A stretch of DNA of 64,000 nt from JBGPGW01 sp046349515 (GTDB lineage Bacteria; Pseudomonadota; Alphaproteobacteria; CADEGL01), in contig JAXMCE010000012.1 of NCBI GenBank assembly GCA_046349515.1, positions 1-64,000 on the forward strand, read 5' to 3'. A model generated the notes under the pieces. That model was not told the DNA's origin. It saw only the letters and a list, made by a program, of their open reading frames with translations, and did no database searches. Position 1 is the stretch's first letter. Each line of letters opens with the position of its first letter. Of this stretch, positions 25,009-34,138 are shown piece after piece. The translations under genes and the position numbers were made by a program.

Positions 25009-27081
25009 ATGGGCCCTCCCCAGGCACCCCCGACCGCTTCTCATGGTTCGGCCATCCTCTGCGGGCCCGTCGCGGGATGGCTGTTCATGATCCTTGGCTA
25101 TGTGGCCGCGCAGTTGATCGCGTTCGCGCTCGTCATCGAGCCAGGGCACATTTCCGTCTTTTGGCCGCCGGATGGCGTCATCCTCGCGGGGTTTCTTATC
25201 ATGCCGCGGCGGAGCCGCCCGTATTTGGCAGGATATATCTTCGCCGCGACCCTTCTCATCAACTGGCTGGCCGGACGCGGATATGGCCTTGGCATGGCTC
25301 TCTCGGCCAGTGACGTCGTCTTCGGTTTCATCGGCGCAAGAATCTACGAAAGAATTGCCACGTGGCGTCGACCGCTCGATGGATTGCGGACGTTCTGCGC
25401 TCTGCTCATCAGTGCGGTGACCGTCGCACTCCTCTCGGCATCATTCGATGCGGCGTTGTTTCACTACGGGCTTACATTGCGGTTTTGGGACATTTGGCCG
25501 GTGGATGCGGCAGCCACCTTGCTCGGAGTCGTTCTCGTCGCGCCGGCCATCATGGTGCGGTGGGCTAATGGGCATGGGCGCATTCATCTCGCGGCGATCC
25601 TTGAATCCGGCACCCTCTTCGCGGTCGTGCTCGTCCTATCCGCGATCGTGTTCCTCGGATTGTTCGACATTCGTAATTTGCCTCTGATCACGGCCTTTGT
25701 GCCCGCACCCTTTTTCGTCTGGGCAAGCATACGGCGGAGCGCCGCGGAGACCGCGATTCTTCTGTCGCTGGTCACGCTTCTCGCCATTTGGGGAACAGCC
25801 CATGGTTTGGGGCCAGCCGAGGACATTCATGTGCCGGTTTTCGGCATCACCGGCGCAGCCATCAACCAGGCCCTGTGGATCCAGTCCTATCTGGCGATCA
25901 TCGCGATACCGACTCTGCTCATGAGCGCCGCGATGGCCGAACGCGCGAACGCCGAGCATGCCATGCGCGAGCGCGAGTCGATCCTGCGCACGATCGTCGA
26001 AACATCACCCGATGCGATCATCACAATCGATGACCGCGGCACCATCGAATCATTCAGTGCGTCGGCCGAGCAAATGTTTGGCTACGGCGCGGCGGAAGCG
26101 ATCGGCCGGAATATCGGCTTTCTCATGCCTTCGCCCGATCGGGAGCGGCACGACGCCTATCTCGCTCGTTACATTGCGACCGGAGAGCGGCGCATCATCG
26201 GATTCAAGCGGGTCGTGACGGGCCGGCGCCGGAACGGCGAGACCTTTCCCATGGAACTCGCGGTGGGCGAAGCCATCGTTGGCGGCCGGCGCGTGTTCAC
26301 CGGATTCATCCATGACATCACCCGGCGACAGGAGGCGGAGCGTCGCCTTGCGGAGCTCCAGACGGAGCTGCTGCATGTGTCCAGGTTAAGCGACATGGGC
26401 CAGCTCGCGGCCTCGCTTGCCCACGAGCTCAACCAGCCGCTCACCGCGATCATGAACTACGTGCAGGCCATGCGTCATCTTCTCGGCCGGGACCCCGGCG
26501 GGCGGCAGCCCAAGGTCGAGGACATCATGGAAAAGGTCGTGGCCCAAGCCGCGCGCGCCGGCCAAGTGATCCGCCGACTTCGCGGCTTCGTCACCAAGGG
26601 AACGGTTGAAGCGCGGCGGGAGGACGTCAACAGGTTGATCGAAGAGGCAAATGCTCTTGCCCTCGTTGGCGTGAGAGAGCAGCGCGTCCGTACTGTGCTT
26701 ACGCTCGCGCCGAATTTGCCGCCGATCCTCGTGGACCGCGTGCAGATCCAGCAGGTTCTGGTCAATCTGATCCGCAATGCGATCGATGCGATGGCAAACA
26801 GCGATCGGCGCGAGCTGAGGATCGAGACCTCGCGCGACGAAGGCGGCTTCGTGCGCGTGGCCGTAACCGATACGGGGCCTGGTCTATCGCCCGACGTGCG
26901 CGACAAGCTGTTTCAGCCTTTCGTCACCTCCAAGCCGGCTGGCATGGGCATCGGGCTATCGATATGCCGCTCGATCGTCGAGGCCCATGGCGGCCGTCTG
27001 TGGCACGAGCCCAATCCGGCAGGCGGTGCCATCTTCGCGTTCACGCTTCCGGAGGCGACCAAGCTGTCGGAATCTGGTTAG
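25009..27081 (+). CDS. FixL-like haem-PAS sensor histidine kinase with MASE1-type membrane domain
   Basis: The product is up to 690 residues. Residues about 20-310 form a multi-helix membrane domain with the FWPPDGV segment of MASE1. Residues about 323-440 are a PAS domain very like the oxygen-sensing PAS of FixL: His381 in RERHDAYLARY matches the proximal haem ligand, and the downstream Arg of RIIGFKRVV matches the distal Arg. Residues about 455-685 are a HisKA/HATPase core with phospho-acceptor His472 (SLAHELNQPL), NLIRNAIDAM, DTGPG and GMGIGLSI. No response regulator is adjacent. The start is uncertain: there is no clear ribosome binding site before 25009, and an ATG at 25087 is possible. 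Confidence 0.9.
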   Translation: MGPPQAPPTASHGSAILCGPVAGWLFMILGYVAAQLIAFALVIEPGHISVFWPPDGVILAGFLIMPRRSRPYLAGYIFAATLLINWLAGRGYGLGMALSASDVVFGFIGARIYERIATWRRPLDGLRTFCALLISAVTVALLSASFDAALFHYGLTLRFWDIWPVDAAATLLGVVLVAPAIMVRWANGHGRIHLAAILESGTLFAVVLVLSAIVFLGLFDIRNLPLITAFVPAPFFVWASIRRSAAETAILLSLVTLLAIWGTAHGLGPAEDIHVPVFGITGAAINQALWIQSYLAIIAIPTLLMSAAMAERANAEHAMRERESILRTIVETSPDAIITIDDRGTIESFSASAEQMFGYGAAEAIGRNIGFLMPSPDRERHDAYLARYIATGERRIIGFKRVVTGRRRNGETFPMELAVGEAIVGGRRVFTGFIHDITRRQEAERRLAELQTELLHVSRLSDMGQLAASLAHELNQPLTAIMNYVQAMRHLLGRDPGGRQPKVEDIMEKVVAQAARAGQVIRRLRGFVTKGTVEARREDVNRLIEEANALALVGVREQRVRTVLTLAPNLPPILVDRVQIQQVLVNLIRNAIDAMANSDRRELRIETSRDEGGFVRVAVTDTGPGLSPDVRDKLFQPFVTSKPAGMGIGLSICRSIVEAHGGRLWHEPNPAGGAIFAFTLPEATKLSESG

Positions 27082-27380
27082 GCAGCGGCGCGGACAACAC
27101 GGTCCTCGTAATCAGCCCCGAATCATCGCCGATGGGGTCTTTATCGAAATCGAGCGGGCGGATTCTGGTGCGGTGGAAACAGGCAGTTTCCATAGCGGCC
27201 GACGGGATTCGATCTGGGTTGCGAATCGACCCGTCGAGGTGACGCCGGTCGTCAGCCGCACTTGATTCGCTGACAGCCCAACTTCCCCGCAAGACGATCC
27301 GCGCAACCTTTGCCTTTGGTGCGTCACCTACGAGGACTAGACTGCCATCGCCTCGATTCTCCATCGCATAGGGGGGATCT
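27082..27380. other. Intergenic region without a recognised gene
   Basis: The 299 nt contain only short frames without family resemblance. The last part carries the ribosome binding site GGGGGG before the next gene at 27381. I see no terminator or strong promoter. Confidence 0.5.
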
Positions 27381-27689
27381 ATGGATGTCGTTGGATTGAT
27401 TATTCAGCTGGTCGTCGGAGCCATCGGCGGGAATATCGCGGGCGCGGTTCTCAAAGACCAAAGCCTTGGTACCATCGGCAACACGATCGCCGGCGTTATC
27501 GGCGGCGGCGTGGGTGGCCAGATTCTCTCGGCGATCCTAAGCAGCGCGGGCGCCCATGACGCGGCGGCGGCCGCATCGGGCGGCGGCATGGACGTCAGCT
27601 CCATCATCGGCAGCGTCGCCGGCGGCGGCGTGGGCGGTGGGATCCTCATGATCATCATCGGCATGATCAAGAAAGCGATGGCCAAATAG
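27381..27689 (+). CDS. Small glycine-rich hydrophobic protein of unknown function
   Basis: This 102-residue protein consists of alternating hydrophobic and glycine-rich segments (VVGAIGGNIAG, IAGVIGGGVGGQIL, IGSVAGGGVGGGILMIIIGMI) with a basic C-terminus KKAMAK. The pattern resembles glycine-zipper membrane proteins with two or three insertable helices. A GGGGGG stretch 6 nt before the ATG acts as ribosome binding site. Similar uncharacterised proteins exist in proteobacteria. No functional clue comes from neighbours. Confidence 0.8.
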   Translation: MDVVGLIIQLVVGAIGGNIAGAVLKDQSLGTIGNTIAGVIGGGVGGQILSAILSSAGAHDAAAAASGGGMDVSSIIGSVAGGGVGGGILMIIIGMIKKAMAK

Positions 27690-27788
27690 GCGCCGACAGC
27701 GCCGCCGGAGCGACCCGGACCGTGGGTGCGTAGCTGGGCTGACACCGCGGGCGCGCACTCCGCTCTCGATCTCGATTGGGAGATCTCG

Positions 27789-29714
27789 CTACTGCTCGAG
27801 TACGTAGCGGCCCGGCGCCGCGCCGAGCCGTGCCGAGAGATCGTCGCCCGGGATGCCCATGGGCGGCGGCTCCGTCTGTTCCCCGTCGGAGTAAGCGGCG
27901 AGCCAGGCCTGCCAGACCGGCCACCACGAGCCATCGCGTGGAGCGGTTGCCGCGTACCAGGTATCGGGATCGACATAGGCCTTGTCGCGGTCCTTGGTCG
28001 CTGTCCGGTAGTGCCGACCGTCCCGTCCCGGCTCGCTCACAATGCCGGCATTGTGGCCACCCTTGGCGAGAAGGAAGGTGACTGTCGCATCGGTCAAGAG
28101 GTTGATCTTGTGAACAGAGCGCCAAGGGGCCACGTGGTCGCTCTCGGTGCCGACGGCAAAGACCGGAACCCGGATGTCGCGGAGCGCCACCGGCCGATCA
28201 TCGACGCGGTAGCGGCCCTCCGCGAGGTCGTCGCCAAGAAACAGCTCCTTCAAGTACTCGCTGTGCATCCGGAACGGCATGCGCGTCGCATCGGCGTTCC
28301 ACGCCATGAGGTCGGTCATGGGCTGGCGTTCGCCGAGGAGATAGTCGCGCACCATGCGCGACCAGACGAGGTCGTTCGAGCGCAGGATCTGGAAAGCGCC
28401 CGCCATCTGCCGCGTATCGAGATAGCCTTGGTCCCACATGATGTCTTCGAGGAAGGTGACCTGTGCGTCGTCGATGAAGAGCATGAGCTCGCCGGCCTCG
28501 GTGAAATCCGTCTGGGCCGCGAGGAGCGTCATGGATTTCAAGCGCCCATCGCCATCGCGCGCCATGGCCGCCGCCGCGATCGCCAGCAGCGTTCCCCCCA
28601 GGCAGTACCCGACGCCATGCACCTTCGCGTCCTGGCAGATCGAACCGATCGCGTCGAGAGCGGCCTTGATACCGAGTGTCCGGTAGTCCTCCAAGCCGAG
28701 ATCGCGATCCTCGGCGGCCGGATTCTTCCACGACACCATGAACACCGTATGGCCGCGATCGACCAGGTACTTCACCAGCGAATTCTCCGGTGAAAGGTCG
28801 AGGATGTAGTACTTCATGATCCAAGCCGGCACGATGAGCACCGGTTCGACATAGACCGACTTGGTCGTGGGTGCGTATTGGATCAGCTCCATGAGGCGGT
28901 TGCGATAGACCACCTTGCCCGGCGTGATCGCGACGGTCTTGCCGGGCACGAATTTCTCGCTGCCGACCGGCATGCGGCCCGCGATCGCCCGTTCCCAGTC
29001 CTCGAGGAAATGGAGCGCTCCGCGCTGGAAATTGGCGCCGCCTTGCTCGATCGTGGCCTTCAGGATCTGCGGGTTGAGGAAGGGGACGTTCGAGGGCGAG
29101 ACGACATCGAGGAGCTGGCGCGCGACGAATGACACGACGTTCTCATGGTGGCGGGACACGCCGCGCACCTCCGTCGTCGCATTGTGCCACCATTGCTGGG
29201 TGAGCAGGAACGACTGGTGGAGCAGGTTGAACGGCCAGCGGTGCCATTCGCCGTCGGTGAAGCGCCTGTCATGGGCGAGCGGCTCGATGCAGTTGGGACA
29301 ACCCGGCTCGCGCATGGCGCGGGCGCTCCATAGCATGAGCCGCAACCATTTCCGCACGGCCTTCTGGATGAGAAGCCCTTGCTTCCCCGGCGAGAAGCCG
29401 AGATGGGCGAGCCAGTCGACATAGGCAAGAAGGAGGGCCGAGGGCGAGAGGCCCAAGGAGATCCGGCCGAATGCGGCGCGCACCAGCCGATCGAGCGAAT
29501 CGCCAGTGATGGGCGTGGGGACGCTATCGTCATGGTCGATGGCGACGGCAAAGGCGCTCGCGCCGGCGGCCATGCGCGACGGTTCGGGCGGGACGGGCGG
29601 CGTATTTGAGCCGGAGCGTGCGCGCCGCCGGCCAGTACCGCCCTGTCGTCTCGCTGTCCTCGGCTGCACGCGTGGATGCCGACGTGTCCGGTCAGCCTCG
29701 ATGCGATCGGCCAT
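27789..29714 (-). CDS. phaC: Poly(3-hydroxyalkanoate) synthase, class I-like
   Basis: This 641-residue protein is PhaC-like. It has the PhaC N-terminal domain followed by the alpha/beta catalytic domain. The lipase-like box is GYCLGG with the nucleophile Cys371. The catalytic Asp lies in TESDHVAPW and the His in GGHNAGI. Class I synthases polymerise 3-hydroxyacyl-CoA on granules. About the first 70 residues are a basic, low-complexity extension. Start 29714 is chosen for the GGAG about 9 nt upstream. No phaA, phaB or phasin gene is in the window. An FNR/FixK-like site lies upstream. Confidence 0.92.
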   Translation of the reverse strand: MADRIEADRTRRHPRVQPRTARRQGGTGRRRARSGSNTPPVPPEPSRMAAGASAFAVAIDHDDSVPTPITGDSLDRLVRAAFGRISLGLSPSALLLAYVDWLAHLGFSPGKQGLLIQKAVRKWLRLMLWSARAMREPGCPNCIEPLAHDRRFTDGEWHRWPFNLLHQSFLLTQQWWHNATTEVRGVSRHHENVVSFVARQLLDVVSPSNVPFLNPQILKATIEQGGANFQRGALHFLEDWERAIAGRMPVGSEKFVPGKTVAITPGKVVYRNRLMELIQYAPTTKSVYVEPVLIVPAWIMKYYILDLSPENSLVKYLVDRGHTVFMVSWKNPAAEDRDLGLEDYRTLGIKAALDAIGSICQDAKVHGVGYCLGGTLLAIAAAAMARDGDGRLKSMTLLAAQTDFTEAGELMLFIDDAQVTFLEDIMWDQGYLDTRQMAGAFQILRSNDLVWSRMVRDYLLGERQPMTDLMAWNADATRMPFRMHSEYLKELFLGDDLAEGRYRVDDRPVALRDIRVPVFAVGTESDHVAPWRSVHKINLLTDATVTFLLAKGGHNAGIVSEPGRDGRHYRTATKDRDKAYVDPDTWYAATAPRDGSWWPVWQAWLAAYSDGEQTEPPPMGIPGDDLSARLGAAPGRYVLEQ

Positions 29715-29790
29715 GGTGGAACTCCGCAATGGTGAAGGCACATCGCGCCGATGATAGGGGAGATCATGTGACAACTCGGGGTCGGTCCGG

Positions 29791-29804
29791 CTGATCTAGG
29801 TCAA
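29791..29804 (-). promoter_or_regulatory. FNR/FixK-like binding site upstream of phaC
   Basis: On the minus strand this reads TTGACCTAGATCAG, 8 of 10 matches to TTGAT-N4-ATCAA. Its centre is about 84 nt before the phaC start, almost the same distance as the site before the CBS gene. With the site centred at -41.5, the -10 position (29768-29763) reads CATGAT, 4 of 6 matches to TATAAT. Confidence 0.5.
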
Positions 29805-29943
29805 GGGGGCAGCGCGCCCTAGAAAGGCGAAACCGCTCCTTGGTGCATCGCGGCTGATTGGACTACTCTCCCTGGGTCTTGGCACGATTGATGCCGGCCG
29901 TGCCTCCTTCGAAAGCGCACAACCCGAGAGGACCTGCCACGCG

Positions 29944-30669
29944 ATGCCCGAGTCTTTCCTTGCCGGTCGCCGTGCCGTCGTGACGGGGGCGACGCGCGGA
30001 ATCGGCCGCGCGATCGCCGCCCGACTCGTCGCTGCGGGGGCCGATGTCCTCGGCACGTCGACGAAGGCGTCCGCGAACCTTCCCCAGGGCTGCCGCCATG
30101 CGCAGCTCGTCCTCGACGATCCGGCTTCCCTTGAGTCCTTCGCCACCCTTGTCGAGCGGACGGCGCCGCATATTCTCGTCAACAACGCGGCGATCGTGAA
30201 TTTGAAACCGTTCGAAGATATCGAGGAAGCGGAGTTTCGCCGCATCCATCGTGTGAACCTCCTGGCGCCCATGCGGCTTTGCAAGGCGGCCCTGCCGGGC
30301 ATGAAGCGTGAGGGATGGGGCCGCATCGTCAACATCGCCTCGATCTGGGGACCTGCGGCGCGGGCAGCCCGCGCGGCCTACGCTTCGACGAAGTCCGGCC
30401 TCGACGTGATGACGGCGTCTCTCGCCTATGAATGCGCGGCCAACGGCGTCCTCGCCAATTGCGTCTCCCCGGGGCCCGTCGAGACAGAGATGCTGCAGCA
30501 GGCCTATGACGCCAACCGCCTCAAGGCATTGGCCGAGCGAATGCCCTTGAAGCGTCTCTGCCAGCCGGACGAGGTCGCCGCCTTCGTCGCCTGGCTCGCG
30601 GGGCCGGAGAACACTTACATCACGGGGCAGAACCTCGTGATCGACGGCGGCTTCATGCGCTTCTGCTAG
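29944..30669 (+). CDS. Short-chain dehydrogenase/reductase (first of tandem pair)
   Basis: This 241-residue SDR has TGATRGIG near residue 15, NNAA in place of NNAG, YASTK and a YITGQNLVIDGGF C-terminus. It shares its layout and several stretches with the next gene (GRIVNI/L, PHILVNNA, LANCV, GQNxVIDGGF), so the two are tandem paralogues. The spacing is 10 nt, so they are probably co-transcribed. Substrates unknown; closest to 3-oxoacyl-ACP reductase-like SDRs. Confidence 0.92.
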   Translation: MPESFLAGRRAVVTGATRGIGRAIAARLVAAGADVLGTSTKASANLPQGCRHAQLVLDDPASLESFATLVERTAPHILVNNAAIVNLKPFEDIEEAEFRRIHRVNLLAPMRLCKAALPGMKREGWGRIVNIASIWGPAARAARAAYASTKSGLDVMTASLAYECAANGVLANCVSPGPVETEMLQQAYDANRLKALAERMPLKRLCQPDEVAAFVAWLAGPENTYITGQNLVIDGGFMRFC

Positions 30670-30679
30670 GTGTCGCGCG

Positions 30680-31399
30680 ATGACGAGTCTTGAGGGAAAG
30701 CTTGCGGTCGTGACCGGTGGGACGCGCAGCATCGGCCGCGCGATCGTCGAGGCGCTTCTCGCGCGCGGCGCCTCCGTGATCGGAACCGGGACGAAGCCCG
30801 CGGGCGAGGTGCCGAAAGGCTGCCGCTACCATTGCCTCAAGCTCGAGGATCGGCAGTCTGTCGAACAATTCTGCGGAGTCATCGAAAAGGAGGCGCCGCA
30901 CATCCTCGTCAACAATGCCGGCGTCAGCAGTCCCGCGACGGCCGAAGAATTGCGGATGGATGATGTCGAGCGCGTGCACGAGATCAACCTCATCGCCCCC
31001 TTGCGTCTCTGCCAGGCGGCGGTCAAAGGCATGAAGCGCCATGGCTGGGGCCGTATCGTCAACCTGACGGCGGTCTCGGGCATCTTCGGACGGAAGGCCC
31101 GCGCCAATTATGGGTCGAGCAAGGCCGCTCTCGACGGAATGACCGCGAGTCTCGCGGCCGAGTATGGCGCCGACGGGATCCTCGCCAATTGCGTGGCGCC
31201 GGGCTTCATCGAGACGGACGTGCTGCGGTCCCTCTACAGCGCTGAGCAACTGAAGGCCTTGGCCGATCTCGTCCCGACGAAGCGACTCGGTACAGCCGAG
31301 GAGATCGCCTCTCTTGTCGCGTGGCTGTGCGGGCCGGAGAACGGCTACGTGACCGGCCAGAACATCGTGATCGATGGCGGGTTCGGCCGCGTGCGGTGA
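30680..31399 (+). CDS. Short-chain dehydrogenase/reductase (second of tandem pair)
   Basis: This 239-residue SDR has TGGTRSIG near residue 12, NNAG, YGSSK and a YVTGQNIVIDGGF C-terminus. It is a paralogue of the preceding gene with which it forms a two-gene unit. It converges on the flavin monooxygenase-like gene ending at 31448. Two enzymes of similar type but diverged active-site surroundings may act on two successive or stereoisomeric substrates. Confidence 0.92.
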   Translation: MTSLEGKLAVVTGGTRSIGRAIVEALLARGASVIGTGTKPAGEVPKGCRYHCLKLEDRQSVEQFCGVIEKEAPHILVNNAGVSSPATAEELRMDDVERVHEINLIAPLRLCQAAVKGMKRHGWGRIVNLTAVSGIFGRKARANYGSSKAALDGMTASLAAEYGADGILANCVAPGFIETDVLRSLYSAEQLKALADLVPTKRLGTAEEIASLVAWLCGPENGYVTGQNIVIDGGFGRVR

Positions 31400-31447
31400 G
31401 CCACCGCCGTGCGAGCCGCATTCCCCAACAATTTGTGAGTTGCCCCG

Positions 31448-32884
31448 CTAACCCGGCGTCTTCGTCGGCCGCGCCCCCGGCCATTCATCACCGAGCAATT
31501 CGGCGTCGGTGTAGTGCGCGAGGTCGCGGGCGTGAAGCGCGCGGTCCTCGAGGTAAAAGCCGCGCGCGATGGCGGCAGCCAGTCGTGCCGCGCCATGGTC
31601 GACGGCCGGGATGTCGCCGGCGACCGGGCCGTGGCTCAAGGTCGCCGCGTAGTTGAAACAGTGGAGATTGGCGAGGAAGGGTGCCGCACCGGGCGTGCGT
31701 TCGGTGAACTCGAAGCCTGGACCCAAGTATGGGAAGGACCCGAGCTCTTCGAGCGGCTCGTCCGGCGGCACGGGGAAACGATCGCGCCACAGCGCGATGT
31801 GCTCGCCGAATCCTGCGAGCTCGGGCCTCAGGCGCGGATCGACCGCGAATCCGGTGCCGAGGATGGCGAAGTCGAACGCGAGCGATCCCTCCGGCGTGCG
31901 GAGGCTGAGCGCGCCATCTTTCTCCGCCGCATCTTCGATCGGGCAGCCGAGCGCGAGGCGGAAGCGCGGATTGCGCGTGACCTTGAGCACGGACTCGCGC
32001 GGAGGCGCCACCCGGTCGGCCATGAGCTGGTAAAGGCTGTGCCAACGCCAGCCGTCGCCGGCATGGAGATGCCCATGGAGGAAGCCGCCGTAGATGACGC
32101 CTTTGAAGCGGTTGAAGCGCGGCAGGTCGGGCCGTCGGACGAGCATGGCGACCGATGCCGCCCCTGCCTCGAGGGCGGTTGCGGCGTTGTCGAAGGCCGA
32201 CGCGCCCGCGCCAAGCACGGCGACACGCTTGCCGCTGAGGGCGGCGAATTCGATCTCATCGGCCGTATGGGCCCAGAGTGACCGCGGCAAGCGAGCGAAC
32301 ATGGCGGGAACGCTGGGACCGCCAAGACCCTCGCGCCCGGTCGCCATGACGATCTTGCGCGCAAAGATGTGACCGGGTCGTCCGTCGCGCGCGACGTCGA
32401 GGCGGAAGCAGTCGCCCTCGGGCGCGATTCGCTGGACCGCGACGCCGTTCTCGACCGGCAGCGCGAGGACGCGCCGGTACCATCGGAGATAGTCCTGCCA
32501 CATCGGGCGCGGGATCTTGCCGAGCGATTGCCAGCCCGCGGCTCCGTGCTGCGCCTCGTACCACGCGCGGAAGGTGAGGCTCGGCAGGCCAAGCACTGGT
32601 CCGGTCAGGTGCTTCGGCGAACGCAGCGTCTCCATGCGTGCGTAGGTGACCCATGGTCCCTCGAGACCTTCTGCGCACCGGTCGACGACCGCGATGTTGG
32701 CGATCCCCTCGCGGCGAAGCGCGAAGGCGGCGACGAGGCCGCACATGCCGCCGCCATAGATGACCACGTCGTGGACCGGACCCGGCCCCGTCCTGGGCTT
32801 GACCCAATTGGGCGGCGGATAGTTGAGGCATTCGAGATCATGCGCGAGGCGCCGCTCTAGGTCTTGGAGGCTCGTCTCGGTCAT
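31448..32884 (-). CDS. FAD-dependent NAD(P)-binding oxidoreductase, flavin monooxygenase-like
   Basis: This 478-residue flavoprotein has two Rossmann motifs: VVIYGGGMCGLVAA near residue 40 for FAD, and VAVLGAGASAFDNAA near residue 215 for NAD(P)H. ATGREG and AILGTGF segments follow, as in class B flavin monooxygenases and related disulfide-type reductases. The start at 32884 gives a product without the spurious upstream part. The FMO fingerprint FxGxxxHxxxW/F is not clear (LPRSLWAHTADE lies at that place), so hydroxylase activity is plausible but not certain. Confidence 0.85.
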   Translation of the reverse strand: MTETSLQDLERRLAHDLECLNYPPPNWVKPRTGPGPVHDVVIYGGGMCGLVAAFALRREGIANIAVVDRCAEGLEGPWVTYARMETLRSPKHLTGPVLGLPSLTFRAWYEAQHGAAGWQSLGKIPRPMWQDYLRWYRRVLALPVENGVAVQRIAPEGDCFRLDVARDGRPGHIFARKIVMATGREGLGGPSVPAMFARLPRSLWAHTADEIEFAALSGKRVAVLGAGASAFDNAATALEAGAASVAMLVRRPDLPRFNRFKGVIYGGFLHGHLHAGDGWRWHSLYQLMADRVAPPRESVLKVTRNPRFRLALGCPIEDAAEKDGALSLRTPEGSLAFDFAILGTGFAVDPRLRPELAGFGEHIALWRDRFPVPPDEPLEELGSFPYLGPGFEFTERTPGAAPFLANLHCFNYAATLSHGPVAGDIPAVDHGAARLAAAIARGFYLEDRALHARDLAHYTDAELLGDEWPGARPTKTPG

Positions 32885-33090
32885 GAGGCTGTCGCTCTGG
32901 GGAGGGGCGAGGGAGACTAGGCAAGGGGCGTCGCGCTGCCAAGCGCCGAGGGGGGATCGCCATCGTAAACCCTGTCCCGTCCGTGGGAGCCGCACGCTCG
33001 GCGGACGACAGGTCTCTTGTGAACCGGCGCCAGAGCCGTTTCTATGGTTTCCGGCACGACCGCGCCGATCGCATGGCGGAGGGGGCGACG

Positions 33091-34113
33091 ATGGATTTCG
33101 GCTTCTACCTGCCTTGCTACATGCCCGACACGTCCTATCCGGGTGAACGCCTCTACCGGGACATGCTGGAGCAGGCCAAGCTCGCCGATCAGCTTGGCTT
33201 CGTCTCGGTCACGATCCCCGAGCACCACTTCATCAACTATCTCGTCCACCCGAGTACGCTCCTCACCGCCATCAAGGTCGCCGATGCGACGAAGAACATG
33301 CGGATCCTCACGGCCGTTCTCGTGCTGCCCTTCGCCGATATGCGGCGCATGGCGGGAGAGGTCGCGCAAACCGACTGCCTGACGGACGGGCGCCTCGAGA
33401 TCGGCGTCGGCCGAGGCGCCTTCCGCTATGAGTTCGACCGGTTCGGCATACCGCTTGAGGAGAGCCGGGAGCGTTTTGTCGACGCGCTCCGGCTTCTCAT
33501 GAAGCTTCTGAGCGAGACCGACGTGTCGTGGAAGAGCAAGTACTACGACTTCCCGCCCCTGACGACGATGCCGCGGCCGCTGCAGAAGCCCTATCCGCCC
33601 ATCTGGATCGCGGCGCTCGCGCCCGAGGCCATCGCGTCCTCGGTGAAGTACGGCCACCACGTCATGACGACGCCGCTCCGCGATCCTTTCGCCGCGGCAA
33701 AGGCGCAGGCCGAAGCGTTCTTCCAGGCCGTCGAGGAGGTGGGGTCGCCAGCGCGGCACCTCCGGTTCTCGACCTTGCGCATGACCTATGTCAGCGAGAA
33801 CGAGGCCGATATCCGGGAGAAGCGGCGTCTTGCGCTCGAAAACCATCGCCGCTTCGCCAATGTGCGCGAGACGCCGGGCGAGGTCCATGCGGGCGCCGTC
33901 AAGCCGCTCGATGATATCGACATGACGGAAGAGGACGTCGAGAAGTCCCTCATCATCGGCTCGCCCCAATACGTCGTGGACAAGCTGATGGCTTACGCCA
34001 ATCTCGGCGTCCACAACATGCAGATCAATGCGACCTTCGGCGCCAATCACGCCGATGCGATGCGGACTCTCGAGCTGTTCGCCGCGAAGGTCATGCCCCA
34101 TTTCCCAGCGTAA
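33091..34113 (+). CDS. Luciferase-like (bacterial luciferase family) flavin monooxygenase
   Basis: This 340-residue protein belongs to the F420/FMN-dependent luciferase-like superfamily. It has an N-terminal MDFGFYLPCYMPDT, the EHHF motif near residue 46, GRLEIGVGRG near residue 107 and the PPIWIAA strand near residue 170. Such enzymes use reduced flavin and O2 on small organic substrates. GGAGGGGG lies 5 nt before the ATG at 33091. It is followed after 25 nt by an M19 dipeptidase homologue, probably in the same transcript. Confidence 0.9.
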   Translation: MDFGFYLPCYMPDTSYPGERLYRDMLEQAKLADQLGFVSVTIPEHHFINYLVHPSTLLTAIKVADATKNMRILTAVLVLPFADMRRMAGEVAQTDCLTDGRLEIGVGRGAFRYEFDRFGIPLEESRERFVDALRLLMKLLSETDVSWKSKYYDFPPLTTMPRPLQKPYPPIWIAALAPEAIASSVKYGHHVMTTPLRDPFAAAKAQAEAFFQAVEEVGSPARHLRFSTLRMTYVSENEADIREKRRLALENHRRFANVRETPGEVHAGAVKPLDDIDMTEEDVEKSLIIGSPQYVVDKLMAYANLGVHNMQINATFGANHADAMRTLELFAAKVMPHFPA

Positions 34114-34138
34114 GCACGGCCTGACCGGAGGAGGAGGG

